From Clostridiales bacterium (GTDB lineage: Bacteria > Bacillota > Clostridia > Oscillospirales > Oscillospiraceae): 51,587 nucleotides of DNA. The notes under the pieces are model-generated. The model did not search any database. It worked only from the letters and a program-made list of their open reading frames with translations, and was not told where the DNA came from. The stretch spans positions 369,597-421,183 of the forward strand of contig CABIXV010000003.1 in the NCBI GenBank assembly GCA_902362775.1. The letters run 5' to 3'. Made by a program: the position numbers and the translations under genes. Positions 41,672-49,183 of the stretch are shown here, one piece after another (position 1 is the stretch's first letter; each line of letters opens with the position of its first letter).

Positions 41672-42001
41672 TTACAACAGCTTTAGTATCTCCCCAAAAT
41701 GATATTGAAAAGCCTCTTGCTTGTCCGCTGGCAAAAAATGATACCACTCGACCTGGCGCAGAAGGCATCTCGCTTTTCCTGCCGCCTCTATAGACACCGT
41801 TCCGAATACCAGTTCATCCAGCGAAACTCCTAGTGCATTGGCGATGCGGATCAGGGTATCCAATGTCGTATTTCCGTCGGCCATCGCCGCCTGAATTGTC
41901 GACTTTGGAATGCTGAGTTCCCTGGCAAAATCTGAAAGACTTTTTCCCATTCCCTCCTTGTATGCTTTTAAGTTGTCTGATAGGTGATTGGTTCGTTCCA
42001 C
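41672..42001 (-). CDS. XRE-family HTH regulator paired with the Spo0A-C protein
   Basis: 109 residues. The HTH region is FARELSIPKSTIQAAMADG, followed by TLIRIANALGVSLDELVFG. A C-terminal tail of about 45 residues (ARCLLRQVEWYHFLP and a final FGEILKLL) is not part of the HTH. The longest frame begins with an ATG nine codons upstream, but that ATG precedes and covers the ribosome binding site. I chose GTG at 41999-42001 because AAGGAGGGG lies 6 bases before it. It is the first gene of the two-gene operon. Confidence 0.82.
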   Translation of the reverse strand: MERTNHLSDNLKAYKEGMGKSLSDFARELSIPKSTIQAAMADGNTTLDTLIRIANALGVSLDELVFGTVSIEAAGKARCLLRQVEWYHFLPADKQEAFQYHFGEILKLL

Positions 42002-42079
42002 ACAATTCCCCTCCTTTTTATTTCTCAATATAAGAATAAGGGAAAATATGCAGTTTGGGTGACCGGGATTTCGGTTTTT

Positions 42080-42086
42080 TTCGTCA
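42080..42086 (-). promoter_or_regulatory. Candidate 0A box upstream of the XRE/Spo0A-C operon
   Basis: On the minus strand TGACGAA, within TTGACGAAAAAAA, matches the classical Spo0A box TGNCGAA. It lies about 80 bases before the GTG start. A near copy, TTGACCGAAAA, lies just beside it at 42089-42099. A chance match in a region of this size is possible. Confidence 0.4.
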
Positions 42087-42296
42087 ATTTTCGGTCAAAG
42101 TGATTTGCCGCCAGCGATACCTCCTTTTTTTCTGTCTTATACGCCGTTTCTCCACCTTTATTTGTCTATAATCCCTTTGCCAGCTTGTCGATGTTTTGAT
42201 GCAGCCGGAATAAACTCCCAATGCCGCTCCAAAAGTAGTCCTGAGATGCGGAAAAGAACTCAAAAAATTCATATCAAGAAGAAGATAAAATAACAT

Positions 42297-42335
42297 AAAA
42301 AGCCCGCAATCCGCAAAAAGCAAAAGGATTGCGGG
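42297..42335 (-). terminator. Third terminator-like hairpin in the tRNA-Leu tail
   Basis: A 10-bp stem CCCGCAATCC/GGATTGCGGG (42303-42312 with 42326-42335) is followed on the minus strand by TTTTTATG. No gene clearly ends here. Confidence 0.65.
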
Positions 42336-42400
42336 CAGGCAAAGAGCGACTAAACTCCATATTTTCATGCACGCAATAAAAGCGCAGCGAAGCTGCGATA

Positions 42401-42525
42401 CCAAATCGTAATCCAGCGCAGCGGTTCCGATTTGGAAAAGAGGAGCAAGGGAGCGGACAGATGGTGTCTTTTTTGCCCCAGACATAAAAAGACGTCGGAG
42501 CAAAGCGGACTTTGCTCCGACGTGG
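42401..42525 (-). repeat. Two-hairpin repeat, copy B
   Basis: Contains an outer stem CCAAATCG/CGATTTGG (42401-42408 with 42428-42435) and a terminator-like stem ACGTCGGAGCAAAG with its complement (42492-42505 with 42510-42523) followed by TTTTT on the minus strand. It is a diverged copy of 42575-42691. About 50 unrelated bases separate the two. Confidence 0.8.
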
Positions 42526-42574
42526 AATATCACAGCAGTATAGATGCCAGCAGCTTCCAAGCTTGCACCCAAAA

Positions 42575-42691
42575 CCAAATCGAAGCCCAGCGCAGCGGGT
42601 TCGATTTGGAAAGGAGGAGCAGCGGCGTGAGCGCGCTCTGACTTTTGCAAAAAAAGTCGGAGCAAGCGATACAAAGCTTGCTCCGACGTGG
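42575..42691 (-). repeat. Two-hairpin repeat, copy A, abutting tRNA-Leu
   Basis: Has the same order of parts as copy B: CCAAATCGAA/TTCGATTTGG (42575-42584 with 42600-42609), a GGAGGAGCAG-type core, then the stem 42656-42667 / 42676-42687. The repeat ends at the CCA end of the tRNA. Confidence 0.8.
42649..42687 (-). terminator. Intrinsic terminator of tRNA-Leu
   Basis: A perfect 12-bp stem GTCGGAGCAAGC/GCTTGCTCCGAC followed on the minus strand by seven T (42649-42655). It is 1 base from the tRNA end and is part of repeat copy A. Confidence 0.88.
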
Positions 42692-42775
42692 TGCCGGTGA
42701 CCGGACTCGAACCGGTACGCTGTCGCCAGCGGTGGATTTTGAGTCCACTACGTCTACCAATTCCATCACACCGGC
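42689..42775 (-). tRNA. tRNA-Leu (CAA)
   Basis: 87 bases including an encoded CCA. The acceptor stem GCCGGTG pairs with CACCGGC. The anticodon stem-loop is GTGGA-CTCAAAA-TCCAC, with anticodon CAA. A long variable arm CGCTGGCGACAGCG and T arm ACCGG-TTCGAGT-CCGGT confirm a class II leucine tRNA. Confidence 0.97.
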
Positions 42776-42795
42776 TGGTATCTGATGCAGGGAAT

Positions 42796-42824
42796 ATTAT
42801 ACATGAAAGTCAGAGGATTTGCAA
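42796..42824 (-). promoter_or_regulatory. Sigma-A promoter of tRNA-Leu
   Basis: TTGCAA (42819-42824), a 17-base spacer and a perfect TATAAT (42796-42801), about 20 bases before the tRNA. Confidence 0.82.
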
Positions 42825-42913
42825 GAGAAAATTTTGCTCCTTCCACGGCCCTGCTCTCCTCTCTTAAAAGGAAAGCGATTTATTCTACAATCAGGCTTCC
42901 AGGAAGAACCCGC

Positions 42914-43531
42914 TCACTCCAGAAGAGTATGCCAGTGCACCGCCGCTCTGGCCCGGAAGCATAGCTCCAACTGTTCCCGAGTCGTCTTTTCCCAGTCCAG
43001 CGGAGGCATGGAATCAAGAGGGAACCAACCGCTGGCCGTCGTCTCCAGATTCTCCTGAAATGCTCCGCCCACCAGAGTACACAGGACAAAGGCGATGGCC
43101 ACCTTCCAGGGATACACCGTGGTGTGATGCCGCTCCCCATCCAGAAGGGCAATCAGCCGGTCTGCCCTCACCTCCAGTCCTGCTTCCTCCCGCACCTCTT
43201 TCACGGTATTCTCCGCTACGGAGATATCCATGTCCACCCAGCCTCCGGGCAGAGCCCACCCCTTCGGCTCCTGAACGAGGAGAATCCTCTCCCCCTGAAA
43301 AACAGCGGCCCGGGTGGCCAGCTTCGGGGTCTGATACCCAGTTTCACAACAGAACAGGTCCTTTACCTTTTCCAGCGGCATATCTCCTTGGAAGGCCAGT
43401 ATCTCCGCGGCGATTTCCCGGATACGGGCATACCTCTCCCGGTCGAATTTGTCCTTGCCATAATACAACCCGGCCTGCGCCAAGCTCTGGAGCTCCACCG
43501 CCCAGTCCAGCCATAGCTTTTTTCTGTCCAC
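42914..43531 (-). CDS. NUDIX hydrolase with N-terminal helical extension
   Basis: 205 residues. The first 65 residues form the small helical domain seen in ADP-ribose-pyrophosphatase-like NUDIX proteins (Nudix_N). The catalytic domain follows, with LPGGWVDMDISVAEN leading into EVREEAGLEV, so the GX5EX7REUXEEXGU box is intact. It likely hydrolyses a nucleoside diphosphate derivative; the substrate is unknown. The start is GTG with AGGAGGAG upstream. It follows the GNAT gene at 18 bases. Confidence 0.88.
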   Translation of the reverse strand: MDRKKLWLDWAVELQSLAQAGLYYGKDKFDRERYARIREIAAEILAFQGDMPLEKVKDLFCCETGYQTPKLATRAAVFQGERILLVQEPKGWALPGGWVDMDISVAENTVKEVREEAGLEVRADRLIALLDGERHHTTVYPWKVAIAFVLCTLVGGAFQENLETTASGWFPLDSMPPLDWEKTTREQLELCFRARAAVHWHTLLE

Positions 43532-43549
43532 GGCGCTTCTCCTCCTAAG

Positions 43550-43999
43550 TCATGCCCTTTTCAGTTCCATATACAGGATGGGATAAGGCCTCCCCTGATC
43601 GTCGGTGTCCGTCCGGCGGCAGACGGAAAAGTCCATGTGCTCATAAAATCCTTTGGCTCCCCTATTCTGCTCGTTGACGTTTACCTTGCTGGCACCGAAA
43701 TTCTTGACGGCGTAGTCCATCATGGACCGACCCAAACCATTGCCCCGCACCGCGGGGTCCAGGAAAAGCATCTCGATCATCTCTCCCTCCACGCCCAGAA
43801 AGCCCACGGGACGGTCCTGCTCGTTAAAGGCCACCGCCAGCTTCCCAATCCCGCCAATGGCCTGGGGCACATACTCCTTGATGCGCTCCACGTCTCCGGG
43901 CATCAGGAAGTTGTGGGTAGCTCGGACAGAATCCTCCCACACTTGGGTGAGGACGCCAATCAGCTCCGGCATCCTGTTCTCAATGGTCTGGATCTTCAT
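43550..43999 (-). CDS. GNAT family N-acetyltransferase
   Basis: 149 residues of the YjaB/PhnO-like GNAT type. It shows a VWEDSVRATHNFL helix, the acetyl-CoA loop MLFLDPAVRGNGLGRSMM, and VNVNEQNRGAKGFYEHMDF at the C-terminus. The substrate is unknown. The ATG has AGGAGG upstream and lies 20 bases inside the 3' end of uvrC. A longer frame reaching 44149 runs inside uvrC and is rejected. Confidence 0.9.
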   Translation of the reverse strand: MKIQTIENRMPELIGVLTQVWEDSVRATHNFLMPGDVERIKEYVPQAIGGIGKLAVAFNEQDRPVGFLGVEGEMIEMLFLDPAVRGNGLGRSMMDYAVKNFGASKVNVNEQNRGAKGFYEHMDFSVCRRTDTDDQGRPYPILYMELKRA

Positions 44000-45824
44000 G
44001 GTCTTGTTCCTCCTGATGGAAATAATAATATACCGCTTGAGCGGTGTTCCTGGGCACCACCTCCCGGAGTTGCTCCAGAGAGGCTCCTCTGATCGCTTTG
44101 ATGGTCTTAAAGTGTTTGAGGAGTTGGGTGCGGCGCGCCTCGCCCACACTGGGGATCTGATCCAGCACTGAGGTCTTCATGTGCCCCGACTGGAGCTGAC
44201 GGTGGTATTCGATGGCGAAACGGTGGGTCTCCTCCTGGATCTGGCCGATCAGGGCGAACACCGCGGGGATAGACTGGATGCCGATTTCCCGCCCATCCGG
44301 ATGGACCAGGGCACGGGTACGGTGCCGGTCGTCCTTTACCATACCGAAGGCGGGGATCTCCAGCCTCATTGACTCCAGCACCCGCTGGGCCACCTTTACA
44401 TGCTCATGACCGCCGTCAATAAGCAGCAGGTCGGGACGGTCGGCAAACTTCTCATCCCCCTCTAGATAGCGGCGGAATCGCCGGGTAAGCACTTGCTCCA
44501 TGGAGGCGTAGTCATCCGGCCCGGTCATGTCCTTCAGCTTGAAGCGCCTGTAATCCCGCTTGAGGGGCCTGCCGTCCGCATATACCACCATGGAGGCCAC
44601 AATGTCGCTGGCTCCCTGATTGGAGATATCGTAGGACTCCATCCGCCGGGGCGGCTGTTCCAGCCCCAGCATCTTCCCCAGCGCCTCCAGCAGCTTGTTC
44701 TGCCGCTCCTCCCGTGTGGTGGCCCGTTCCACCTCCTCCTGGGCATTTTGGTTGGCCAAGCGGATCAGGTCCATCTTGGCCCCCCGCTGGGGGGTGACAA
44801 GTTCCACTTTCCGCTCCACCTGCTCGGACAGCAGGCGGGTCAATGGTACCTGGTCCACCAGTTCACAAGGGAGCAGTATCTGCCGGGGCAGACGGTTACG
44901 GCCCACATAGTATTCCCGGACCAGAGAGGATAGGACGCTCTCCTCATCCTCTTCCATCGGGGTTTCCAGCAGATCAAAGTCTTTGGCGGCCAGCTCCCCC
45001 TCCATGTAGTGGAGGACCACGAAACAGCTCTTGGCCTCCCCTCGGAAAAAACCGGCCACATCAGTATCCGCCAAGGAGCCGGCCACTACCTTCTGCCGTT
45101 TTCCAAGCAGCTCGATGGCTCTCAGTCGGTCCCGCAGCTGGGCTGCCTGTTCAAAGCGCAGTTCTTCTGCCGCCCGCTCCATCTCTGTGGTCAGATCTGC
45201 CTGTACTTCCTTGAACCGCCCCTCCAGCAGGGACACGGCCTGGGACACCGCCTGGTCATGCTGGGCCTTCAGCTCATCCCCCCGGCAGTAGCCGTCACAC
45301 TTGCCCATATGAAAGTTGAGGCAGGGCCGCTCCTTACCGATATCCCTGGGAAACTTCTTCCGGCAGGAGGGCAGGCGCAGGGCGGTACGCAGGGCGTCGA
45401 TAATCGCTTGGGTGCTGTGGCGGCTGGCGTAGGGCCCAAAGTACCTCGCTCCGTCCTCCGCCGGTCGGGCCGCCAGGGAAAAGCGGGGATACGCCTCATT
45501 AGACAGGCGGATATAGGGATAGCCTTTATCGTCCTTCAGCAGAATATTGTACCTGGGCTGGTGCCGCTTGATGAGAGAGCACTCCAGGACCAGGGCCTCA
45601 AACTCGCTGTCAGCCACAATGACGTCAAAGTGGTCGATCTGGGATACCATGGCCCTAGTCTTTTCCGTATGGGAGGCCAGATTCGCAAAGTACTGGCTCA
45701 CCCGGTTTTTCAGCGCCTTCGCCTTACCTACATAGATGACAGTATTCTTTGCGTCCTGCATGATATACACGCCGGGCTTCAGCGGCAGGCTATGGGCTTT
45801 TTCTTTCAGTTCCTCAAAGGTCAT
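43980..45824 (-). CDS. uvrC: Excinuclease ABC subunit C
   Basis: 614 residues, normal length. UvrC makes both incisions in nucleotide-excision repair. It has the N-terminal GIY-YIG domain (KPGVYIMQDAKNTVIYVGKA), a UVR domain near residue 205, the RNase H-like C-terminal nuclease (SYDISNQGASDIVASMVV, LLIDGGHEHV) and a final helix-hairpin-helix pair (LDQIPSVGEARR, then RGASLEQLREV). AGGAGGGAG lies upstream of the ATG. It is the first gene of the uvrC-GNAT-NUDIX unit. Confidence 0.96.
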   Translation of the reverse strand: MTFEELKEKAHSLPLKPGVYIMQDAKNTVIYVGKAKALKNRVSQYFANLASHTEKTRAMVSQIDHFDVIVADSEFEALVLECSLIKRHQPRYNILLKDDKGYPYIRLSNEAYPRFSLAARPAEDGARYFGPYASRHSTQAIIDALRTALRLPSCRKKFPRDIGKERPCLNFHMGKCDGYCRGDELKAQHDQAVSQAVSLLEGRFKEVQADLTTEMERAAEELRFEQAAQLRDRLRAIELLGKRQKVVAGSLADTDVAGFFRGEAKSCFVVLHYMEGELAAKDFDLLETPMEEDEESVLSSLVREYYVGRNRLPRQILLPCELVDQVPLTRLLSEQVERKVELVTPQRGAKMDLIRLANQNAQEEVERATTREERQNKLLEALGKMLGLEQPPRRMESYDISNQGASDIVASMVVYADGRPLKRDYRRFKLKDMTGPDDYASMEQVLTRRFRRYLEGDEKFADRPDLLLIDGGHEHVKVAQRVLESMRLEIPAFGMVKDDRHRTRALVHPDGREIGIQSIPAVFALIGQIQEETHRFAIEYHRQLQSGHMKTSVLDQIPSVGEARRTQLLKHFKTIKAIRGASLEQLREVVPRNTAQAVYYYFHQEEQDHEDPDH

Positions 45825-45853
45825 GGCGCGCTCCCTCCTTTTGGGGAAATATC

Positions 45854-45882
45854 AAAAAAGGCACCGCCAAGCGGTGCCTTTT
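45854..45882 (-). terminator. Intrinsic terminator of ptsH
   Basis: A perfect 12-bp stem AAAAGGCACCGC/GCGGTGCCTTTT (45856-45867 with 45871-45882) lies 13 bases after the ptsH stop, followed on the minus strand by T. Confidence 0.88.
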
Positions 45883-45895
45883 CATGGGAAATGCC

Positions 45896-46159
45896 TTACT
45901 CAGAAAAATCGGAGGAGATCATCTTGTAGAGTGCTTCGACCGCTTCCTTCTCATCGGGCCCGTCCGCGATCAGTTTAATTGGAGTACCCTTGACGATGCC
46001 CAAGGACAAAACGCCCAGCAGGCTCTTGGCATTGACCTTGCGCTCCTCCTTCTCCACCCAGATAGAGCTCTTGAACTCGTTGGCCTTCTGGATAAAGAAA
46101 GTGGCGGGTCTGGCGTGCAGACCGACCTGATTGTTCACGACTGCTTCCTGACTATACAT
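45896..46159 (-). CDS. ptsH: HPr-family phosphocarrier protein
   Basis: 87 residues, standard HPr size. The phosphorylated histidine is in QVGLHARPATFF, and the regulatory-serine region reads NAKSLLGVLSLGI, like the HPr-kinase site. It carries phosphate in the PTS and, in Firmicutes, works in catabolite control through CcpA. Enzyme I (ptsI) is not adjacent, so it could also be a Crh-like or stand-alone HPr; the intact His favours HPr. Confidence 0.93.
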   Translation of the reverse strand: MYSQEAVVNNQVGLHARPATFFIQKANEFKSSIWVEKEERKVNAKSLLGVLSLGIVKGTPIKLIADGPDEKEAVEALYKMISSDFSE

Positions 46160-46195
46160 GGCTGTACCTCCGCACTGGTCGTTTTATATGGTCTA

Positions 46196-46225
46196 AGCAT
46201 ACCAGATTTATCCCGTTCTCGTCAA
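46196..46225 (-). promoter_or_regulatory. Sigma-A promoter of ptsH
   Basis: TTGACG (46220-46225), an 18-base spacer and TATGCT (46196-46201) on the minus strand, about 40 bases before the ATG. Confidence 0.65.
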
Positions 46226-46254
46226 TGACATTTTTCACAAATCTAACTCTTTCC

Positions 46255-46275
46255 TTACAGGAAAAATTCCTGTAA
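46255..46275. promoter_or_regulatory. Palindrome upstream of the ptsH promoter
   Basis: TTACAGGAA-AAA-TTCCTGTAA, a perfect 9-base inverted repeat starting 30 bases upstream of the -35. It may be a regulator binding site. The rest of 46160-46435 shows no gene, and no terminator for mutS2 is evident. Confidence 0.45.
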
Positions 46276-46435
46276 CCAACGGGATTTTCTAGAAATCTTT
46301 TCCAAGAGGGATGATCCGTCAAATTCTTGGCGGAAAATTGGCCTGTTCTTCCCCCACAAACTCAAAACGCTGTCCGTCTTACCCGTTCTTACCCCATCCC
46401 GCTGGGCGAAGAGCCTTCCTTTGAGGGGTGCCCCG

Positions 46436-48802
46436 CTACTTCAGCTCAACCACTGTGACGCCGTCCTCGCCCTCGCCATAGCGGCCCGGACGGAAGGACT
46501 TAACATACCGGCTACGCCTGCAATAGGTCCGCACCGCGTTCCGCACCGCCCCTGTGCCTTTGCCATGGATAATGGTCACCGTTTCCAGCTTGCCCATCAT
46601 GGCGGTGTCCAGGAATCGCTCCAGCGCAGCGATGGCCTCGTCGGTCATCATACCGCGCAAATCCACCTGGGAGGGGACGGCAGCGGTACGCAGGGTATGC
46701 TCCGCCCGGGCGACAATGCGCCGGGCCTCCTTCTGGGACTGGCTCTCCCCCTCCACTACCCGGACCTCGTCCTGCTTCGCGGAGATCTTTAAAATGCCGG
46801 CCTGAAGCTGAAGGGAGCCGTCTTTATTGACCGACAGAACCGTGGCCTTAGTCCCCATGGACACCAGCTCCACAGTGTCCCCAGCCACGGCAGGACGGGT
46901 TGGCGGCGGGGTCTCCACCTCCTTGGCCGGACCGCCAATACCCCGCTCCGCCTCGTTGAGCAGGCGGCGGGCCTCCGCCCGACTGTCATTGACCTGCTGC
47001 CAGTCTAGGTCCCTCCGCTTCTGGAGCTCCTTCAGCTCTGATATGGCCAGGTCGCTGGCGTCCCTGGCCTCCTGAATGATGGCACGGGCCTCGGCCTGGG
47101 CCTTCTCCACCACCTTGGCCCGCTCCGCCTCCAGCTTTTCCCGGTACTCCCGGGCCTTACTGGCCGACTGCTCCATCTCCAGCTTCAGCCGGCGGGCCTC
47201 TGTCCGTTCTCTCTCCATCTCCTGGCGCTGCTGGTCCAGACGGGTGAGCACATCCTCGAAACGGACGTTTTCCGCATCCAGGCGGGCGGCTGCCTTTTCG
47301 ATGATATACTCGGGCAGGCCCAGCCGGCGTGAGATGGCAAAGGCGTTGGACTTTCCGGGAATACCCAGTACCAGGCGGTAGGTGGGGGCCAAGGTCTCCA
47401 CATTAAATTCGCAGGAGGCATTCTCCACCCCCGGAGTGGTCATGGCGTATACCTTCAGCTCGGCATAGTGGGTCGTGGCCGCCACCTGGGCTCCCAGTCC
47501 CCTGGCGGACTCGATGATAGCAGCGGCCAGGGCAGCTCCCTCTACCGGGTCGGTCCCCGCTCCCAGCTCGTCAAAGAGAATCAGGCTCTCGTCATCCGCC
47601 TCCTCCAAGATGCCCACGATATTCACCATGTGGGAGGAGAAGGTGGACAGGGACTGGGCGATGGACTGCTCATCCCCGATATCGGCCAGCACACGGGAGA
47701 CGACCCGTACGGTAGAATCATCTTTTGCCGGGATATGGAGGCCGCACTGGGCCATCAGGGTGATCAGGCCCAGGGTCTTCAGGGTAACCGTCTTTCCTCC
47801 GGTGTTTGGGCCGGTGATAACCAGGGTATCAAATCGCTCCCCCAATTCCAGGTCGTTGGCCACCGCCTTCTTCTGGTCCAGGAGGGGGTGCCTTGCTCCC
47901 CGCAGGCGCAAATACTTGTCAGACAGCCTGGGTTCAGTACACTCCAGCTTTAGGGACAGCTTGGCCCGGGCGAAGATGGCATCCAGCCACACCAACAGCT
48001 GGTAGTCCTCTAGGATGTCTTCTTTGTGGTTGGCACACTGGGCGGATAATTCGGCCAGGATGCGCTCGATCTCTTTTTTCTCCTTGGCCAATAACTCTCG
48101 CAGCTCATTATTGGCCTTGACAACCCCCATGGGCTCGATGAAAAAGGTAGACCCGGAGGAAGACACATCGTGGACCAGGCCTGGGATAGCGTTTTTATGC
48201 TCCGACTTCACCGGCACCACATACCGGTCTGAGCGTATGGTGATGATGGCCTCCTGAAGGTACTTGGACTGGTTGGAGGAGATCAGCTTCTGCAGGATGT
48301 CCCGGACCTTGGACTCCGTGGCCCGCATATGCCGGCGGATGGAGGCCAGCTCCGAACTGGCGGAGTCCGCCAGTTCATCCTCTCCTACAATGGAGTTGGT
48401 AATAGTATCCTCCAAAAAGCGGTTTGGGGTCAAGGCGTGGAACAGGTGAGAGATGGGAGACTTCTCCTCCCCAGCTCCATACTCACCGGCGGTGCGGGCG
48501 GCCCGCAGGACGGCGGCTACCTCCAACAGCTCCCGTGTATTCAGGCTGCCCCCCATATCCGCCCGCTGGAGGCTGGCCGCCACCGGACGGATCCCGGCAA
48601 ACCCTGGGGTGCCCCGGAGGATCAGCAGCTTCACAGCGGCAGAGGTCTCCTCCTGGGCCCGACGCACATCCTCTATATCGGTCATAGGACGCAGGGCGAG
48701 GGCTCGCTCCCGCCCCTCGTCGGTGACGGCGCAACCGGCCAGCATTTCCAGCACCCTGGGCAGCTCTAGGGTTTGGATGGATTTTTCAAACAGTTCGTTC
48801 AT
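46436..48802 (-). CDS. mutS2: Endonuclease MutS2 (with C-terminal Smr domain)
   Basis: 788 residues, standard length. It lacks the mismatch-binding N-terminal domain of MutS. The MutS core and ATPase domain has TGPNTGGKTVTLKTLGL near residue 330 and DELGAGTDPVEGAAL. A coiled coil follows at about 510-630. The C-terminal Smr nuclease domain has VDLRGMMTDEAIAALERFL and IIHGKGTGAVRNAVR. In Bacillus, MutS2 helps rescue collided ribosomes and suppresses recombination. CAGGAG lies upstream of the ATG. Confidence 0.96.
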   Translation of the reverse strand: MNELFEKSIQTLELPRVLEMLAGCAVTDEGRERALALRPMTDIEDVRRAQEETSAAVKLLILRGTPGFAGIRPVAASLQRADMGGSLNTRELLEVAAVLRAARTAGEYGAGEEKSPISHLFHALTPNRFLEDTITNSIVGEDELADSASSELASIRRHMRATESKVRDILQKLISSNQSKYLQEAIITIRSDRYVVPVKSEHKNAIPGLVHDVSSSGSTFFIEPMGVVKANNELRELLAKEKKEIERILAELSAQCANHKEDILEDYQLLVWLDAIFARAKLSLKLECTEPRLSDKYLRLRGARHPLLDQKKAVANDLELGERFDTLVITGPNTGGKTVTLKTLGLITLMAQCGLHIPAKDDSTVRVVSRVLADIGDEQSIAQSLSTFSSHMVNIVGILEEADDESLILFDELGAGTDPVEGAALAAAIIESARGLGAQVAATTHYAELKVYAMTTPGVENASCEFNVETLAPTYRLVLGIPGKSNAFAISRRLGLPEYIIEKAAARLDAENVRFEDVLTRLDQQRQEMERERTEARRLKLEMEQSASKAREYREKLEAERAKVVEKAQAEARAIIQEARDASDLAISELKELQKRRDLDWQQVNDSRAEARRLLNEAERGIGGPAKEVETPPPTRPAVAGDTVELVSMGTKATVLSVNKDGSLQLQAGILKISAKQDEVRVVEGESQSQKEARRIVARAEHTLRTAAVPSQVDLRGMMTDEAIAALERFLDTAMMGKLETVTIIHGKGTGAVRNAVRTYCRRSRYVKSFRPGRYGEGEDGVTVVELK

Positions 48803-49183
48803 ATCAAAACTCCTGACAACGGATGTATCTTTTTCTTTATTTTCTCATAAAGACGGACATTTGGCAAGGGAGAGAGGATTCTCTGTGGGAAAATGCCTTC
48901 CCTTCTTCTTATATTTTACCCAGATTTGACCTGTCAGCGGTGGAACTTTACAGACCTACTGCGTATGATGGTATCAGAAAGGAACCAAAAAGCTCCAGGG
49001 AGCGGGCTGTGACCGGCGCGGCATGGACCTGTCCTCCCCGTTCTCATAAGGCTGACTATGGATCTTTTCTTCTTTTCATTTCTATCCTCCAACGGGTTTG
49101 GGCGCCAGCATAAGCTGACGCCCAAATCTTTTCTTTCAGCAGCCAGGCGCTTTCTTCCATCCCAGGCGGGTACCCACCTGATC
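48803..49183. other. Intergenic region with one hairpin
   Basis: No gene is supported in these 381 bases. A 13-bp stem with one mismatch (49097-49109 with 49114-49126) is followed on the plus strand by TCTTTTCTTTC. It is 58 bases after the minus-strand MATE stop but has no U tract on that strand. A mutS2 promoter is expected; CTGACA and TATAAG 18 bases apart near 48908-48937 are a weak candidate. Confidence 0.4.

Noticed and set aside
42084..42674. A 196-residue minus-strand reading frame behind tRNA-Leu
   Set aside because: It runs through both repeat copies and three hairpins, has no ribosome binding site and no recognisable domain; it is probably a chance frame in structured repeat DNA.
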